Assembly (NCBI GenBank): GCA_900320035.1
Contig: ONQU01000146.1
Coordinates: 1-8,166, forward strand
Source: an uncultured Rhodospirillaceae bacterium
GTDB lineage: Bacteria > Pseudomonadota > Alphaproteobacteria > RF32 > CAG-239
Direction: 5' to 3'
Length of the DNA: 8,166 bases
This document shows, piece by piece, positions 1 through 5,884 of the stretch (positions are counted from its first letter, which is position 1; each line of letters opens with the position of its first letter). The notes beneath the pieces were generated by a model. It saw only the letters and a list, made by a program, of their open reading frames with translations, was not told the DNA's origin and searched no databases. The position numbers and the translations under genes were made by a program.

Positions 1-1064
1 GTGCCGGCGGGAGCCTCAAAACAATTTTTGTGTTGCACATAAAGTCGTTGTACCGAAAAACCGAAAGGCTTTTCGTCACCGGCGGCATCAATCTGTAAGC
101 CGTCAAAACGGGCGATTTTGTGATTGGTTTTGAAAATGAGGCGATTTTGCCGAATATTTGCCACTTCACCAATGAACAAGCCACGATGACCGACAAAATC
201 ACGGTCGATAATTTGCTTATCTTTGCCGGCAAAGTGAAATTTACACCACGGACGCGAAAAAATTTGCTTAATTCGTTCAGCGCGTTTGGCGTCAGCTCCA
301 TGACCATCAAGAATTTGCCGATAATAGTCGGTTACGGCGGCAACATAGAGCGCCGATTTTTTGCGTCCTTCGATTTTCAGCGAATCAACGGGCATTTTTA
401 AGATATCTTCTTGCAATGCCATGTCTTTCATGGAAAATAGATGGGCGGATTGTCCGTTGCATAAAAACTTGGCGCGGCACGGATATAGGCACTTGCCGCG
501 ATTGGCACTGCGTCCGTATTCAATGGCGGAAAATTGGCAAATGCCACTGTATGAATAGCACAAGGCGCCGTGAATAAAGGCCTCGGTTTCTAAACCTTCG
601 ATGGTTGCAATATCTTTAATTTCCGCTAATGTTAATTCGCGCGCCAAAACCACGCGTTTGAAGCCGATTTTTTGCAAGAACAAGGCGCCTTCTTTGTTGT
701 GTACGGCCATTTGCGTGCTGGCGTGCATCTCGAGCCACGGATATTGTTTTTTAACAACACGTGCCACGCCTAAATCTTGAATAATCAAGCCGTCAACCTG
801 ACAGCGGGTACAAATATCCAAACTGGTTATCAGTTCGGGCAATTCGCTTTCTTGCAAAACGGTGTTAATAGCAACATAAACTTTGCGTTTTAAGCTGTGG
901 GCATAGGCGGTAAATTCATCGAGGGCCGATTCATCAAAATTAGTAGCGGTAGCACGGGCTGAAAATTTCGAAAGCCCTAAATAAACCGCATCGGCACCAT
1001 AATAAAGCGCGGCATAACCTGCTTCAATATCACCGGCCGGCGCCAAAAGTTCTTGTTTTTTCAT
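1..1064 (-). CDS. U32 family peptidase-like protein (probable RNA-modification type), 3' end cut by window edge
   Basis: The minus strand reads open from ATG at 1064 to the left edge: 354 codons with no stop, so the C-terminus lies outside the window. The protein begins MKKQELLAPAGD, then GADAVYLG (residues 23-30), the usual opening of the U32 TIM-barrel domain. Residues 160-179 match the U32 signature (EAFIHGALCYSYSGICQFS), followed by GRSANRGKCLYPCR (184-197) and SLKIEGRKKS (228-237). Cysteines 169, 176, 192 and 196 form the four-Cys set typical of the family, and HRGLFIGEV (293-301) starts the C-terminal beta domain. Known members are collagenase-like peptidases in name, but E. coli RlhA and TrhP act in 23S rRNA and tRNA hydroxylation and are thought to depend on Fe-S. 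The GRSxNRGxCxxPCR form resembles the longer RlhA-like branch, but I cannot assign the substrate. An AAGGA ribosome site (1079-1075) lies 10 nt before the ATG. Family assignment is firm, exact role is not. Confidence 0.93.
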   Translation of the reverse strand, partial: MKKQELLAPAGDIEAGYAALYYGADAVYLGLSKFSARATATNFDESALDEFTAYAHSLKRKVYVAINTVLQESELPELITSLDICTRCQVDGLIIQDLGVARVVKKQYPWLEMHASTQMAVHNKEGALFLQKIGFKRVVLARELTLAEIKDIATIEGLETEAFIHGALCYSYSGICQFSAIEYGRSANRGKCLYPCRAKFLCNGQSAHLFSMKDMALQEDILKMPVDSLKIEGRKKSALYVAAVTDYYRQILDGHGADAKRAERIKQIFSRPWCKFHFAGKDKQIIDRDFVGHRGLFIGEVANIRQNRLIFKTNHKIARFDGLQIDAAGDEKPFGFSVQRLYVQHKNCFEAPAG

Positions 1065-1097
1065 CTACCGACATTCCTTAAGTTGCAATTTGTGCTT

Positions 1098-1126
1098 AAA
1101 CTAGGGCAAACCCGCCGGGTTGTCAA
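1098..1126 (-). promoter_or_regulatory. Probable promoter of the U32 gene
   Basis: On the minus strand a perfect TTGACA (1126-1121) is followed by a 17-nt spacer and TAGTTT (1103-1098), which matches only 3 of 6 positions of the -10 consensus. Transcription would start near 1091, about 27 nt before the ATG and upstream of the AAGGA site. The spacer contains a small GC-rich inverted repeat (AACCC GGC GGGTT) that could be an operator or chance. The -35 box is strong and the -10 weak. Confidence 0.5.
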
Positions 1127-1157
1127 GCACATTCAAAAGCGATAACATTTCTTTTAC

Positions 1158-1226
1158 TGTCCTCCCTCGATTTCGCGGGAAAAATAACATTGTCATCCCT
1201 CGATTTCGAGGAAATCGTTAAGGGAT
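1158..1226. repeat. Two tandem palindromic (hairpin) repeats
   Basis: Positions 1158-1178 and 1191-1211 are a 33-bp-spaced direct repeat, identical at 19 of 21 positions, with the shared core TCCCTCGATTTCG. Each copy folds. In the first, CCC-x-CGA pairs with TCG-x-GGG across 1164-1179. In the second, CGATTTC (1201-1207) pairs with GAAATCG (1211-1217) across a 3-nt loop, and ATCCCT (1195-1200) pairs with AGGGAT (1221-1226), leaving a 3-nt bulge. The second copy has TGTCATCCC at one end and GGGATC at the other, the general look of short dispersed palindromes in alphaproteobacteria such as rickettsiae. It lies in the gap between two divergent genes. Whether it is dispersed in this genome cannot be seen from one window. 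Confidence 0.65.
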
Positions 1227-1309
1227 CTTTCGATTTTTTCTTAATATGCATCAGCATGATAAAGTTTTTTAACTTCATTCGTCATATTGTTTTTTTTAAC
1301 GTAAATAAC

Positions 1310-1314
1310 AAGGA
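1310..1314 (+). promoter_or_regulatory. Ribosome binding site selecting the TTG start of the Mrr-like gene
   Basis: AAGGA sits 7 nt before TTG at 1322. No comparable site precedes the in-frame TTG at 1190 or ATG at 1256, and the 1190 start lies inside the hairpin repeat. This is the main reason for choosing 1322. Confidence 0.7.
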
Positions 1315-1321
1315 ATTACAT

Positions 1322-1771
1322 TTGGAACAAAAGTTATCTAATATGGCGGCTTTTGCACATGATTGCTATTTAGAATTACTTGAAGAAAAAGCAAAAAATA
1401 ACGAACAAGCACCACAAGCTCCTATCCACACCGGTGTTGATTATGAAAACTACATCGAATCGCTGTTACAGGCGGGGAAATTTAATGTTTCGCGCACGCC
1501 AACAACCGGTGACCAAGGTGTTGATTTAGTGGCAGAAAAAAATGGCATACGCATTGCAGTGCAGTGTAAATATTACTCCAAGCCGGTCGGCAATAAAGCC
1601 GTGCAAGAAGTTATTGCCGGTCGCGATTTTTACAATTGCCAAGTTGCTTGCGTGGTGAGTAATAATTCGTTTACGTCGTCGGCACGTAAAATCGCCAATG
1701 TGGCGAAGGTTTTGCTCTTAAATGAAAGCAATATTGCCGCAACACTTGATGATGTCGTTAATCATAAATAA
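1322..1771 (+). CDS. Mrr-like restriction endonuclease-fold protein (149 aa)
   Basis: The product carries a single Mrr-type catalytic domain (restriction endonuclease-like fold), roughly residues 38-135. Visible motifs are an early acidic helix, YENYIESLL (41-49), then GDQGVDLV (63-70) with the catalytic Asp68, and QCKYY (81-85) giving the Q-x-K pair Gln81/Lys83. The alpha/beta core VACVVSNNSFTSSARKIA (108-125) follows. All expected catalytic residues are present, so it is probably an active DNA nuclease. Proteins with this domain include type IV enzymes that cut modified DNA and small solitary proteins of unknown, possibly repair, role. There is no DNA-binding N-terminal winged-helix domain of full-length Mrr, only about 37 residues, and no methylase or helicase partner beside it. 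The reading frame extends upstream to TTG 1190, which would add a Phe-rich hydrophobic stretch translated from T-rich intergenic DNA. I consider that unlikely, though some Mrr-domain proteins do have membrane segments. It is convergent with the M16 gene, 11 bp apart. Confidence 0.85.
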   Translation: MEQKLSNMAAFAHDCYLELLEEKAKNNEQAPQAPIHTGVDYENYIESLLQAGKFNVSRTPTTGDQGVDLVAEKNGIRIAVQCKYYSKPVGNKAVQEVIAGRDFYNCQVACVVSNNSFTSSARKIANVAKVLLLNESNIAATLDDVVNHK

Positions 1772-1782
1772 AACAGCCTCAA

Positions 1783-3042
1783 TTATCCTATCATCTTTTG
1801 CATTTCGTCATAGCTTGGGTATTTATTTAAGTTACCCAAAAGCGTATAGGTCAGTTTGCCGCCGAAAATCTGCTGTGCCATGGTGCGGATATCCTCTTTG
1901 GTAACGCTGTCAATGCGCTCCACGATTTCCGCAATCGGTAAATTGCGTTTATGAATAAGCTGTTGACGAGCAATAACCTCAGCGGTGGAAGATGAGCTTT
2001 CAAGCGCCATTAAAACGCTGGCTTTCAGCTGCACTTTGACGCGGTTAAACTCTTTGTCGCTAACCAAATCATTGCTGATTTTCTTAATTTCTTCCGCCAC
2101 CACCGGCAGATAGCACGGAATCTGTTCAGCATCCAAACCGGCATAAATACCAAACAAACCACTTTCAATATGGGCATTGGTAAAACTGTAAACCGAATAG
2201 ACTAAGCCGCGTTTTTCGCGAATTTCTTGGAAAAGGCGAGAGGACATACTGCCGCCGAAAATGGTTGATAAAATGGTAGCATGATAATATTGCTCACTCC
2301 CGTAGGCAATTCCCGGAAAACCGAGCAGAACCTGCGCTTGTTCAATATCGCGTTGTTTGGCAAACATACCGCCGGTATATATTTGCTTATCCGGCGTAAA
2401 GGAAGTTTTGGCTTGCAGAGATGCCATGCGCTCATTTACCATTTGCACAAATTTTTGATGATCCAAATTACCGACCGCCGCCACCACAATATTTTCCGCC
2501 GCATAGTTGTGCGCCATATAGGTGCGTAGTGTGGTGCTATCAAACTTACGGACTTTTTCCGCCGGCCCCAAAATACTGCGTCCCAAAGCCTGATTGGCAA
2601 AGGCAGTTTCTTGAAAATAGTCAAACACAATATCACTCGGGTCATCGTTGGTTTGTTTAATTTCCTGAATGACCACTTCTTTTTCTTTGGCCATTTCTGT
2701 GGCATCAAAAGTCGGTGCCATCACTAAATCGGCCAAGACATCAATTGCCAACTCAATGTCATTTTTAAGCATTTTAGCATAAAAAACCGTAAATTCACGA
2801 GAGGTATAAGCATTGGTTGAACCGCCGACATTTTCAATATCTTCCCAAATTTGTGCCGTATTGCGCTTTTTAGTGCCTTTAAACACCATGTGTTCCACAA
2901 AGTGCGAAACACCGTTCATCGCTTCCGGCTCGTAGGCGGAACCGGTATTAACCCAAAGACCGAGTGAAACGGTTTCTGTTTGTGGTCGTTCCACGGTGAT
3001 AACTCGTAATCCGTTCGGTAATGTTGATAAGTTAACTTGCAT
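1783..3042 (-). CDS. M16 family zinc metallopeptidase (MPP-beta-like processing protease), 419 aa
   Basis: This is a complete pitrilysin-family peptidase of the short, two-domain type. The inverted zinc motif HFVEH is at residues 47-51 and the third ligand Glu127 follows exactly 76 residues after His51, the spacing of mitochondrial MPP-beta. Glu120, seven residues before it, corresponds to the conserved assisting glutamate. The C-terminal M16 domain (about 165-345) contains SSRLFQEIREKRGLVYSV (267-284) with the conserved Arg278 and Tyr282. No signal peptide is seen, so it is probably cytoplasmic. Relatives degrade or process peptides, and in alphaproteobacteria they are the closest bacterial kin of the mitochondrial presequence protease; the substrate here is unknown. 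All active-site residues are intact, so it is the catalytic, not the inactive, subunit type. AAAGGA lies 8 nt before the ATG. It is divergent from elbB and shares a control region with it. Confidence 0.95.
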   Translation of the reverse strand: MQVNLSTLPNGLRVITVERPQTETVSLGLWVNTGSAYEPEAMNGVSHFVEHMVFKGTKKRNTAQIWEDIENVGGSTNAYTSREFTVFYAKMLKNDIELAIDVLADLVMAPTFDATEMAKEKEVVIQEIKQTNDDPSDIVFDYFQETAFANQALGRSILGPAEKVRKFDSTTLRTYMAHNYAAENIVVAAVGNLDHQKFVQMVNERMASLQAKTSFTPDKQIYTGGMFAKQRDIEQAQVLLGFPGIAYGSEQYYHATILSTIFGGSMSSRLFQEIREKRGLVYSVYSFTNAHIESGLFGIYAGLDAEQIPCYLPVVAEEIKKISNDLVSDKEFNRVKVQLKASVLMALESSSSTAEVIARQQLIHKRNLPIAEIVERIDSVTKEDIRTMAQQIFGGKLTYTLLGNLNKYPSYDEMQKMIG

Positions 3043-3073
3043 AAAAATTATCCTTTGTGCTAAAAAAATCCGT

Positions 3074-3102
3074 TTGACAGTATTATATTGTCAGATTAGG
3101 AT
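3074..3102 (+). promoter_or_regulatory. Promoter of elbB
   Basis: A perfect TTGACA (3074-3079), a 17-nt spacer and TAGGAT (3097-3102, 4 of 6 consensus) predict a start near 3109, about 29 nt ahead of the elbB ATG. The -35 box and most of the spacer coincide with a 19-bp palindrome, so binding there should block it. Confidence 0.65.
3075..3093. promoter_or_regulatory. 19-bp palindrome, candidate operator between M16 and elbB
   Basis: TGACAGTATTATATTGTCA pairs at 8 of 9 positions around its central base. It covers the -35 region and spacer of the elbB promoter and the -10 box of the M16 promoter, ideal for a dimeric repressor acting on both genes. I do not recognise the regulator, and none is encoded in the window. 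Part of the symmetry comes from promoter elements themselves, which weakens the case somewhat. Confidence 0.5.
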
Positions 3103-3109
3103 AAATCAA
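3082..3109 (-). promoter_or_regulatory. Promoter of the M16 peptidase gene, overlapping the elbB promoter
   Basis: On the minus strand TTGATT (3109-3104), a 16-nt spacer and a perfect TATAAT (3087-3082) predict a start near 3075, about 33 nt before the M16 ATG. Its -10 box lies within the spacer of the elbB promoter, so the two polymerases would compete for the same DNA. Confidence 0.55.
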
Positions 3110-3137
3110 TATAAATGTTTATATAAAGGAGTTAAAA

Positions 3138-3815
3138 ATGCAAAAAAGTCCTCATTTTGCGGTTGTGCTTTCCGGTTGCGGACGAGCAGACGGTTCGGAA
3201 ATTCATGAAGCAGTGTTTGCGCTTTTGTGTGTGCAAAATATGGGGTGTACATTTCAATGCTTTGCACCGGATATTGCGCAAGCGGCGGTTATCAATCATT
3301 TAGATAATCAACCAATGGCTGAAACGCGTAATGTTTTGGTGGAGGCGGCGCGGATTGCGCGCGGCAATATTTTACCGCTGGAGGATTTTCATGCCGATGA
3401 TTTTGACGGGATTATTTTTCCGGGCGGTTTGGGCGCAGTAACAAATTGGTGCGATTTTGCCAGTAAAGGTACAGCATGCACGGTTAATACAAGTGTGCGT
3501 TCGGTTATTCGGGCTTGTTGGGAAAAAAAGGTGGTGATTGGCGCTATGTGTATTGCGCCGGTGCTGATTGCTTTGGTTTTGGCTGATAAAAAAGTGCATT
3601 TTACTTTGGGAGCAGGGGGTGCCACAGCTGAAAAATTAGAAAAACTTGGTGCCGTGCATGAAGAAGTTGGCGTGACCGATGTTTGTATTGACCGCAAAAA
3701 TTTGGTTTGCTCAACACCGGCTTATATGTTAGCGACCAATATGCTTGATGTTTGTCAAGGAGCGCAAAATATGGTGGGCGCAATGTGTCAGTTGATGAAA
3801 GAAAAAATGGGTTGA
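3138..3815 (+). CDS. elbB: ElbB-like DJ-1/PfpI superfamily protein (225 aa)
   Basis: The product resembles E. coli ElbB (isoprenoid biosynthesis protein with an amidotransferase-like domain, also reported as a weak glyoxalase) along its whole length, 225 against about 217 residues. Shared blocks include VVLSGCGRADGSEIHEA (9-25, with the conserved Glu21), INHLDNQPMAETRNVLVEAARI (52-73), GGLGAVTNW (96-104), the nucleophile-elbow sequence MCIAPV (137-142, Cys138), and STPAYMLATN (192-201). It is a soluble class I glutamine-amidotransferase-like fold lacking a dedicated catalytic triad of true amidotransferases. Its physiological role is unsettled even in E. coli. AAAGGAG (3125-3131) stands 6 nt before the ATG, a strong ribosome site. 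It is unusually rich in cysteine (12 residues). The gene stands alone, divergent from the M16 peptidase, and no terminator is visible after its stop, where the promoter of the next gene begins within 16 bp. Confidence 0.93.
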   Translation: MQKSPHFAVVLSGCGRADGSEIHEAVFALLCVQNMGCTFQCFAPDIAQAAVINHLDNQPMAETRNVLVEAARIARGNILPLEDFHADDFDGIIFPGGLGAVTNWCDFASKGTACTVNTSVRSVIRACWEKKVVIGAMCIAPVLIALVLADKKVHFTLGAGGATAEKLEKLGAVHEEVGVTDVCIDRKNLVCSTPAYMLATNMLDVCQGAQNMVGAMCQLMKEKMG

Positions 3816-3830
3816 TTTTGTAAAAATATA

Positions 3831-3858
3831 TTGACAAATTTTCCTAAAAGTGTATTCT
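3831..3858 (+). promoter_or_regulatory. Promoter of the 355-aa hypothetical gene
   Basis: A perfect TTGACA (3831-3836), a 16-nt spacer and TATTCT (3853-3858) predict a start near 3865, giving a leader of about 39 nt. The leader is almost pure A/T. The gene therefore has its own transcription start although elbB ends just upstream. Confidence 0.65.
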
Positions 3859-3903
3859 AATGGCATTAAAAAAATTATTGTTTAATTTAAAATTTTAATA
3901 AGT

Positions 3904-4971
3904 ATGAATATTATTAAATTTTGGTACAGTCTGTACCGTGCCCGCGTTGGCAAAATGGATGATCAGGAAATCAGCCGTTTGGTGGAAACGCTGAATGAGG
4001 CGGAATGTAATGATCCGGATTATGACGAAAGAGGGTATTGCCGAAGCATTTTGGCTGTGTATTGCCGGTATAATGTGCCGTCGAGCACCTTACTTAAAGA
4101 AATTTTTGCAGGTGATTCTTCAATGCAATGCTTTCTGAAAAATGTCGGTAAGCGCAAACAACCACTGACAGATGAAGAACAGCAGGCCATTGTAGAACTG
4201 CCGGAATACTGCTTCAGTGCGTTGTCTTGTCCTCTGTCATCACGCTATGAGATCAGACTTATAGAGTGGGCTAAAGTAGATGTTCTGATGGCTTACTTGA
4301 AAAAGTTTAAGCTTTCTCTGGCGGCAGAAAGACAGCTGATTCGTCTTTGTGATGCCAATCACGACTATGTTTGGCTTGCTGAGTACTATGTTGATGCGCA
4401 TCACGGAAAAGTATTTACAAAACAGGATGCTCAACAGCTTTTGTTTGAGGTTCCCCATTGTGATCTTATTCAGAAAGCATTAATAGAACATAGCACGATG
4501 CATCAACCGTTGCTGTTTGATTCCAGTATTGAACAGCTTATTACAAAAAACTCGAAGCGGCAGTTGTTGTTGCTGTTTTTGTCGCACAGTTATGTGGCAA
4601 ATCCTCAATTGTTAAAGCGTCTGCAGTCAAAAAAATCTGATAAACAATTGCAGGCTTTGGTTGAAATATCACTCAAGCGGCAGCAACTGTTAGAAAATCT
4701 GCAAAGTTCCGATAGGTGTTTATTAACGGCTATGGAAAAGAAGATTTTAACGCTTGATAAGGCTGAGGAACAACGTCAACACGTTATGCGGCAAATTGTG
4801 CCCAAAATGAAAAAAGGTGAAACTTCACCGGTTATGGCAGCGTGGGTAGCTTATCAATACCCGAATTTGGCGCAGGTTGCAGCAATTGCAACAGGCATAT
4901 TTGTAAAGCGTATTAAGGAACGTGCAGTATACAGCGATTGGATACGTTCTTTGAATACCAAGTATACTTAA
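3904..4971 (+). CDS. Hypothetical protein with degenerate helical repeats (355 aa)
   Basis: I do not recognise this protein. It is predicted soluble, with no signal peptide or clear membrane segment, and mostly helical. Residues 87-256 appear to hold about six related units of 23-34 residues, starting near 87, 110, 136, 169, 203 and 231. Each opens with a Pro/Lys-Leu/Val-Ser/Thr-like turn, then an E/Q-x-x-L-I/L helix (for example PLSSRYEIRLIEW, KLSLAAERQLIRL, KVFTKQDAQQLLF), then a second hydrophobic helix. This suggests a HEAT-like or other alpha-solenoid binding surface. The N-terminal 80 residues (acidic, DPDYDERGYCRSI at 37-49) and a basic C-terminus (about 270-355) lie outside the repeats. 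Start ATG 3904 has no ribosome site; ATG 3955 also lacks one. It is flanked by its own promoter and terminator, so it is a single-gene transcript. The frame is uninterrupted and codon style matches the neighbours, so it is a real gene. Confidence 0.85.
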   Translation: MNIIKFWYSLYRARVGKMDDQEISRLVETLNEAECNDPDYDERGYCRSILAVYCRYNVPSSTLLKEIFAGDSSMQCFLKNVGKRKQPLTDEEQQAIVELPEYCFSALSCPLSSRYEIRLIEWAKVDVLMAYLKKFKLSLAAERQLIRLCDANHDYVWLAEYYVDAHHGKVFTKQDAQQLLFEVPHCDLIQKALIEHSTMHQPLLFDSSIEQLITKNSKRQLLLLFLSHSYVANPQLLKRLQSKKSDKQLQALVEISLKRQQLLENLQSSDRCLLTAMEKKILTLDKAEEQRQHVMRQIVPKMKKGETSPVMAAWVAYQYPNLAQVAAIATGIFVKRIKERAVYSDWIRSLNTKYT

Positions 4972-4975
4972 TCTT

Positions 4976-5008
4976 AAAAGCGGAGCAGCGATGTTTCCGC
5001 TTTTTTTT
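4976..5008 (+). terminator. Rho-independent terminator of the hypothetical gene
   Basis: AAAAGCGGA (4976-4984) pairs perfectly with TCCGCTTTT (4996-5004) around an 11-nt loop, and the T-run continues to 5008. It begins 4 nt after the TAA stop at 4971, so it ends that transcript and separates it from the HAD gene. Confidence 0.92.
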
Positions 5009-5021
5009 ATACCATAAAAAC

Positions 5022-5066
5022 ATACCTACTTGCATGTATGTGAAAAATATACATCCATGAATGTAT
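5022..5066. promoter_or_regulatory. Two tandem operator-like dyads upstream of the HAD gene
   Basis: Copy 1 is ATACCTACTTGCATGTAT (5022-5039) and copy 2 is ATACATCCATGAATGTAT (5049-5066); they agree at 14 of 18 positions. Copy 2 is a near-perfect palindrome (8 of 9 pairs, centre CATG). Copy 1 is flanked by ACATAC/GTATGT (5020-5025 and 5036-5041). Centres are 27 bp apart, near -52 and -79 relative to the start expected from the TATAAT at 5098. This arrangement fits paired sites for a dimeric regulator. I cannot name the family. Confidence 0.5.
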
Positions 5067-5097
5067 GTAAAAAAACATGTTGCACAGAGGTCGTCTT

Positions 5098-5103
5098 TAT
5101 AAT
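5098..5103 (+). promoter_or_regulatory. Probable -10 box of the HAD gene promoter
   Basis: A perfect TATAAT would start transcription near 5110, 21 nt before the ATG and just ahead of the AGGAG site. At the ideal -35 position (5075-5080) the sequence is ACATGT, not a consensus match; the only TTGCAC nearby is spaced too closely (12 nt). A good -10 with a poor -35 is what an activator-dependent promoter looks like, in keeping with the dyads upstream. Confidence 0.45.
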
Positions 5104-5130
5104 AAAATGCGAAAAAGCAGGAGAATGGTC

Positions 5131-5814
5131 ATGCATAAATTGATTATTTGGGATTTTGATGGTGTGATTGCCGATAGCGAAAGGCTTTGGATGGCAGTTT
5201 GGCTTGAGACATTAGCTAAAGAAAAAAATATTCATCTGAATGCTGAAGAAGAGCTTGCATTATTGGTTGGTGTTGCAGATAAAACAAGAAAAGAGCGCTT
5301 AGAACACTATTTCCCGAATTTACATATGGATGCTAATTTTATGCGCAAAATTAATGATGGCGAAGTTTATCAAGGGATGCATTTTATGCAGCCGATAGAA
5401 GGTGTTGAAAGTGTTATGGCGCTAAAACAATTTTCTCATTGCATTGCCACAGGGGCTACTAAAGAGCAACACGCTTGGAAAATGACGCAATTTAAATGGA
5501 TTGAAAAATATATGTCTCCGGCCGATTATTTTACGGTTGATATGGTCAGGCAAGGTAAACCGGCGCCGGATTTATTTCTGCTGGCCGCTAAAACAAAAGG
5601 GTATAAAGCAACCGATTGTTTGGTGATTGGCGATAGTTTAAACGATTTTGCGGCAGCTAAGGCGGCCAAAATGTCATGCGTAGCCTTTGTCGGAGCCACG
5701 GGTAATAACACGCCTGAATATCGGAGGAAGTGTCTGGATGCTGGTGTTTTAGCCGTTTGTGCAACAATGGCGGAAGTTCTACAAGCTATAAATTGTTGGG
5801 CGCAAAAATCATAG
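5131..5814 (+). CDS. HAD superfamily hydrolase, subfamily IA-like (227 aa)
   Basis: All four HAD motifs are present: motif I DFDGVIADSE (8-17, nucleophile Asp8 and acid/base Asp10), motif II CIATGA (104-109, Thr107), motif III GKPAPD (142-147, Lys143) and motif IV VIGDSLNDFAAAKAA (165-179, Asp168 and Asp172). The helical cap inserted between motifs I and II (about 18-95) is the type found in phosphoglycolate phosphatase and beta-phosphoglucomutase relatives. It is therefore a cytoplasmic, Mg-dependent phosphatase or phosphomutase of small metabolites; the substrate cannot be read from sequence. An in-frame ATG at 5077 would give 18 more residues, but it lies upstream of the expected transcription start. 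ATG 5125 is only 1 nt from the AGGAG site (5119-5123), whereas ATG 5131 is 7 nt away and begins directly with the core strand MHKLIIWDFDG, so I chose 5131. It is a solo gene, convergent with the ABC pair. No convincing terminator is seen in the 70 bp between them. Confidence 0.9.
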   Translation: MHKLIIWDFDGVIADSERLWMAVWLETLAKEKNIHLNAEEELALLVGVADKTRKERLEHYFPNLHMDANFMRKINDGEVYQGMHFMQPIEGVESVMALKQFSHCIATGATKEQHAWKMTQFKWIEKYMSPADYFTVDMVRQGKPAPDLFLLAAKTKGYKATDCLVIGDSLNDFAAAKAAKMSCVAFVGATGNNTPEYRRKCLDAGVLAVCATMAEVLQAINCWAQKS

Positions 5815-5884
5815 AAAGAAGTTCTCTCAATCTTGAGTTATTGATAGGTTTTGGAAAAATTTTAACCATACTTTCCTTTAACTT

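Noticed and set aside
120..558. Two plus-strand open frames of 93 and 65 codons
   Set aside because: They lie antisense within the U32 gene, have no ribosome site and no recognisable motif; the minus-strand frame is open throughout and matches a known family.
1190..1321. N-terminal extension of the Mrr-like protein from TTG 1190, with a Phe-rich hydrophobic segment
   Set aside because: It would begin inside the hairpin repeat without a ribosome site. The hydrophobic residues come from T-rich intergenic DNA, and TTG 1322 has a well-placed AAGGA.
2202..2912. Several other open frames on both strands within the M16 gene
   Set aside because: All overlap the complete M16 coding frame with its intact active site and show no family motifs of their own.
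5077..5130. Longer N-terminus for the HAD protein from ATG 5077
   Set aside because: It precedes the likely transcription start, has no ribosome site, and adds an atypical basic tail before the first core strand of the HAD fold.
5826..5837. Small hairpin CTCAA-TC-TTGAG after the HAD gene as a terminator
   Set aside because: A 5-bp AT-rich stem with a 2-nt loop and no following T-run is not a credible terminator.
5786..5869. Minus-strand 27-codon open frame after the ABC gene, with AAGGA 4 nt before its ATG
   Set aside because: It is very short, overlaps the end of the HAD gene in antisense and has no recognisable content; the ribosome-like site can arise by chance in A-rich DNA.
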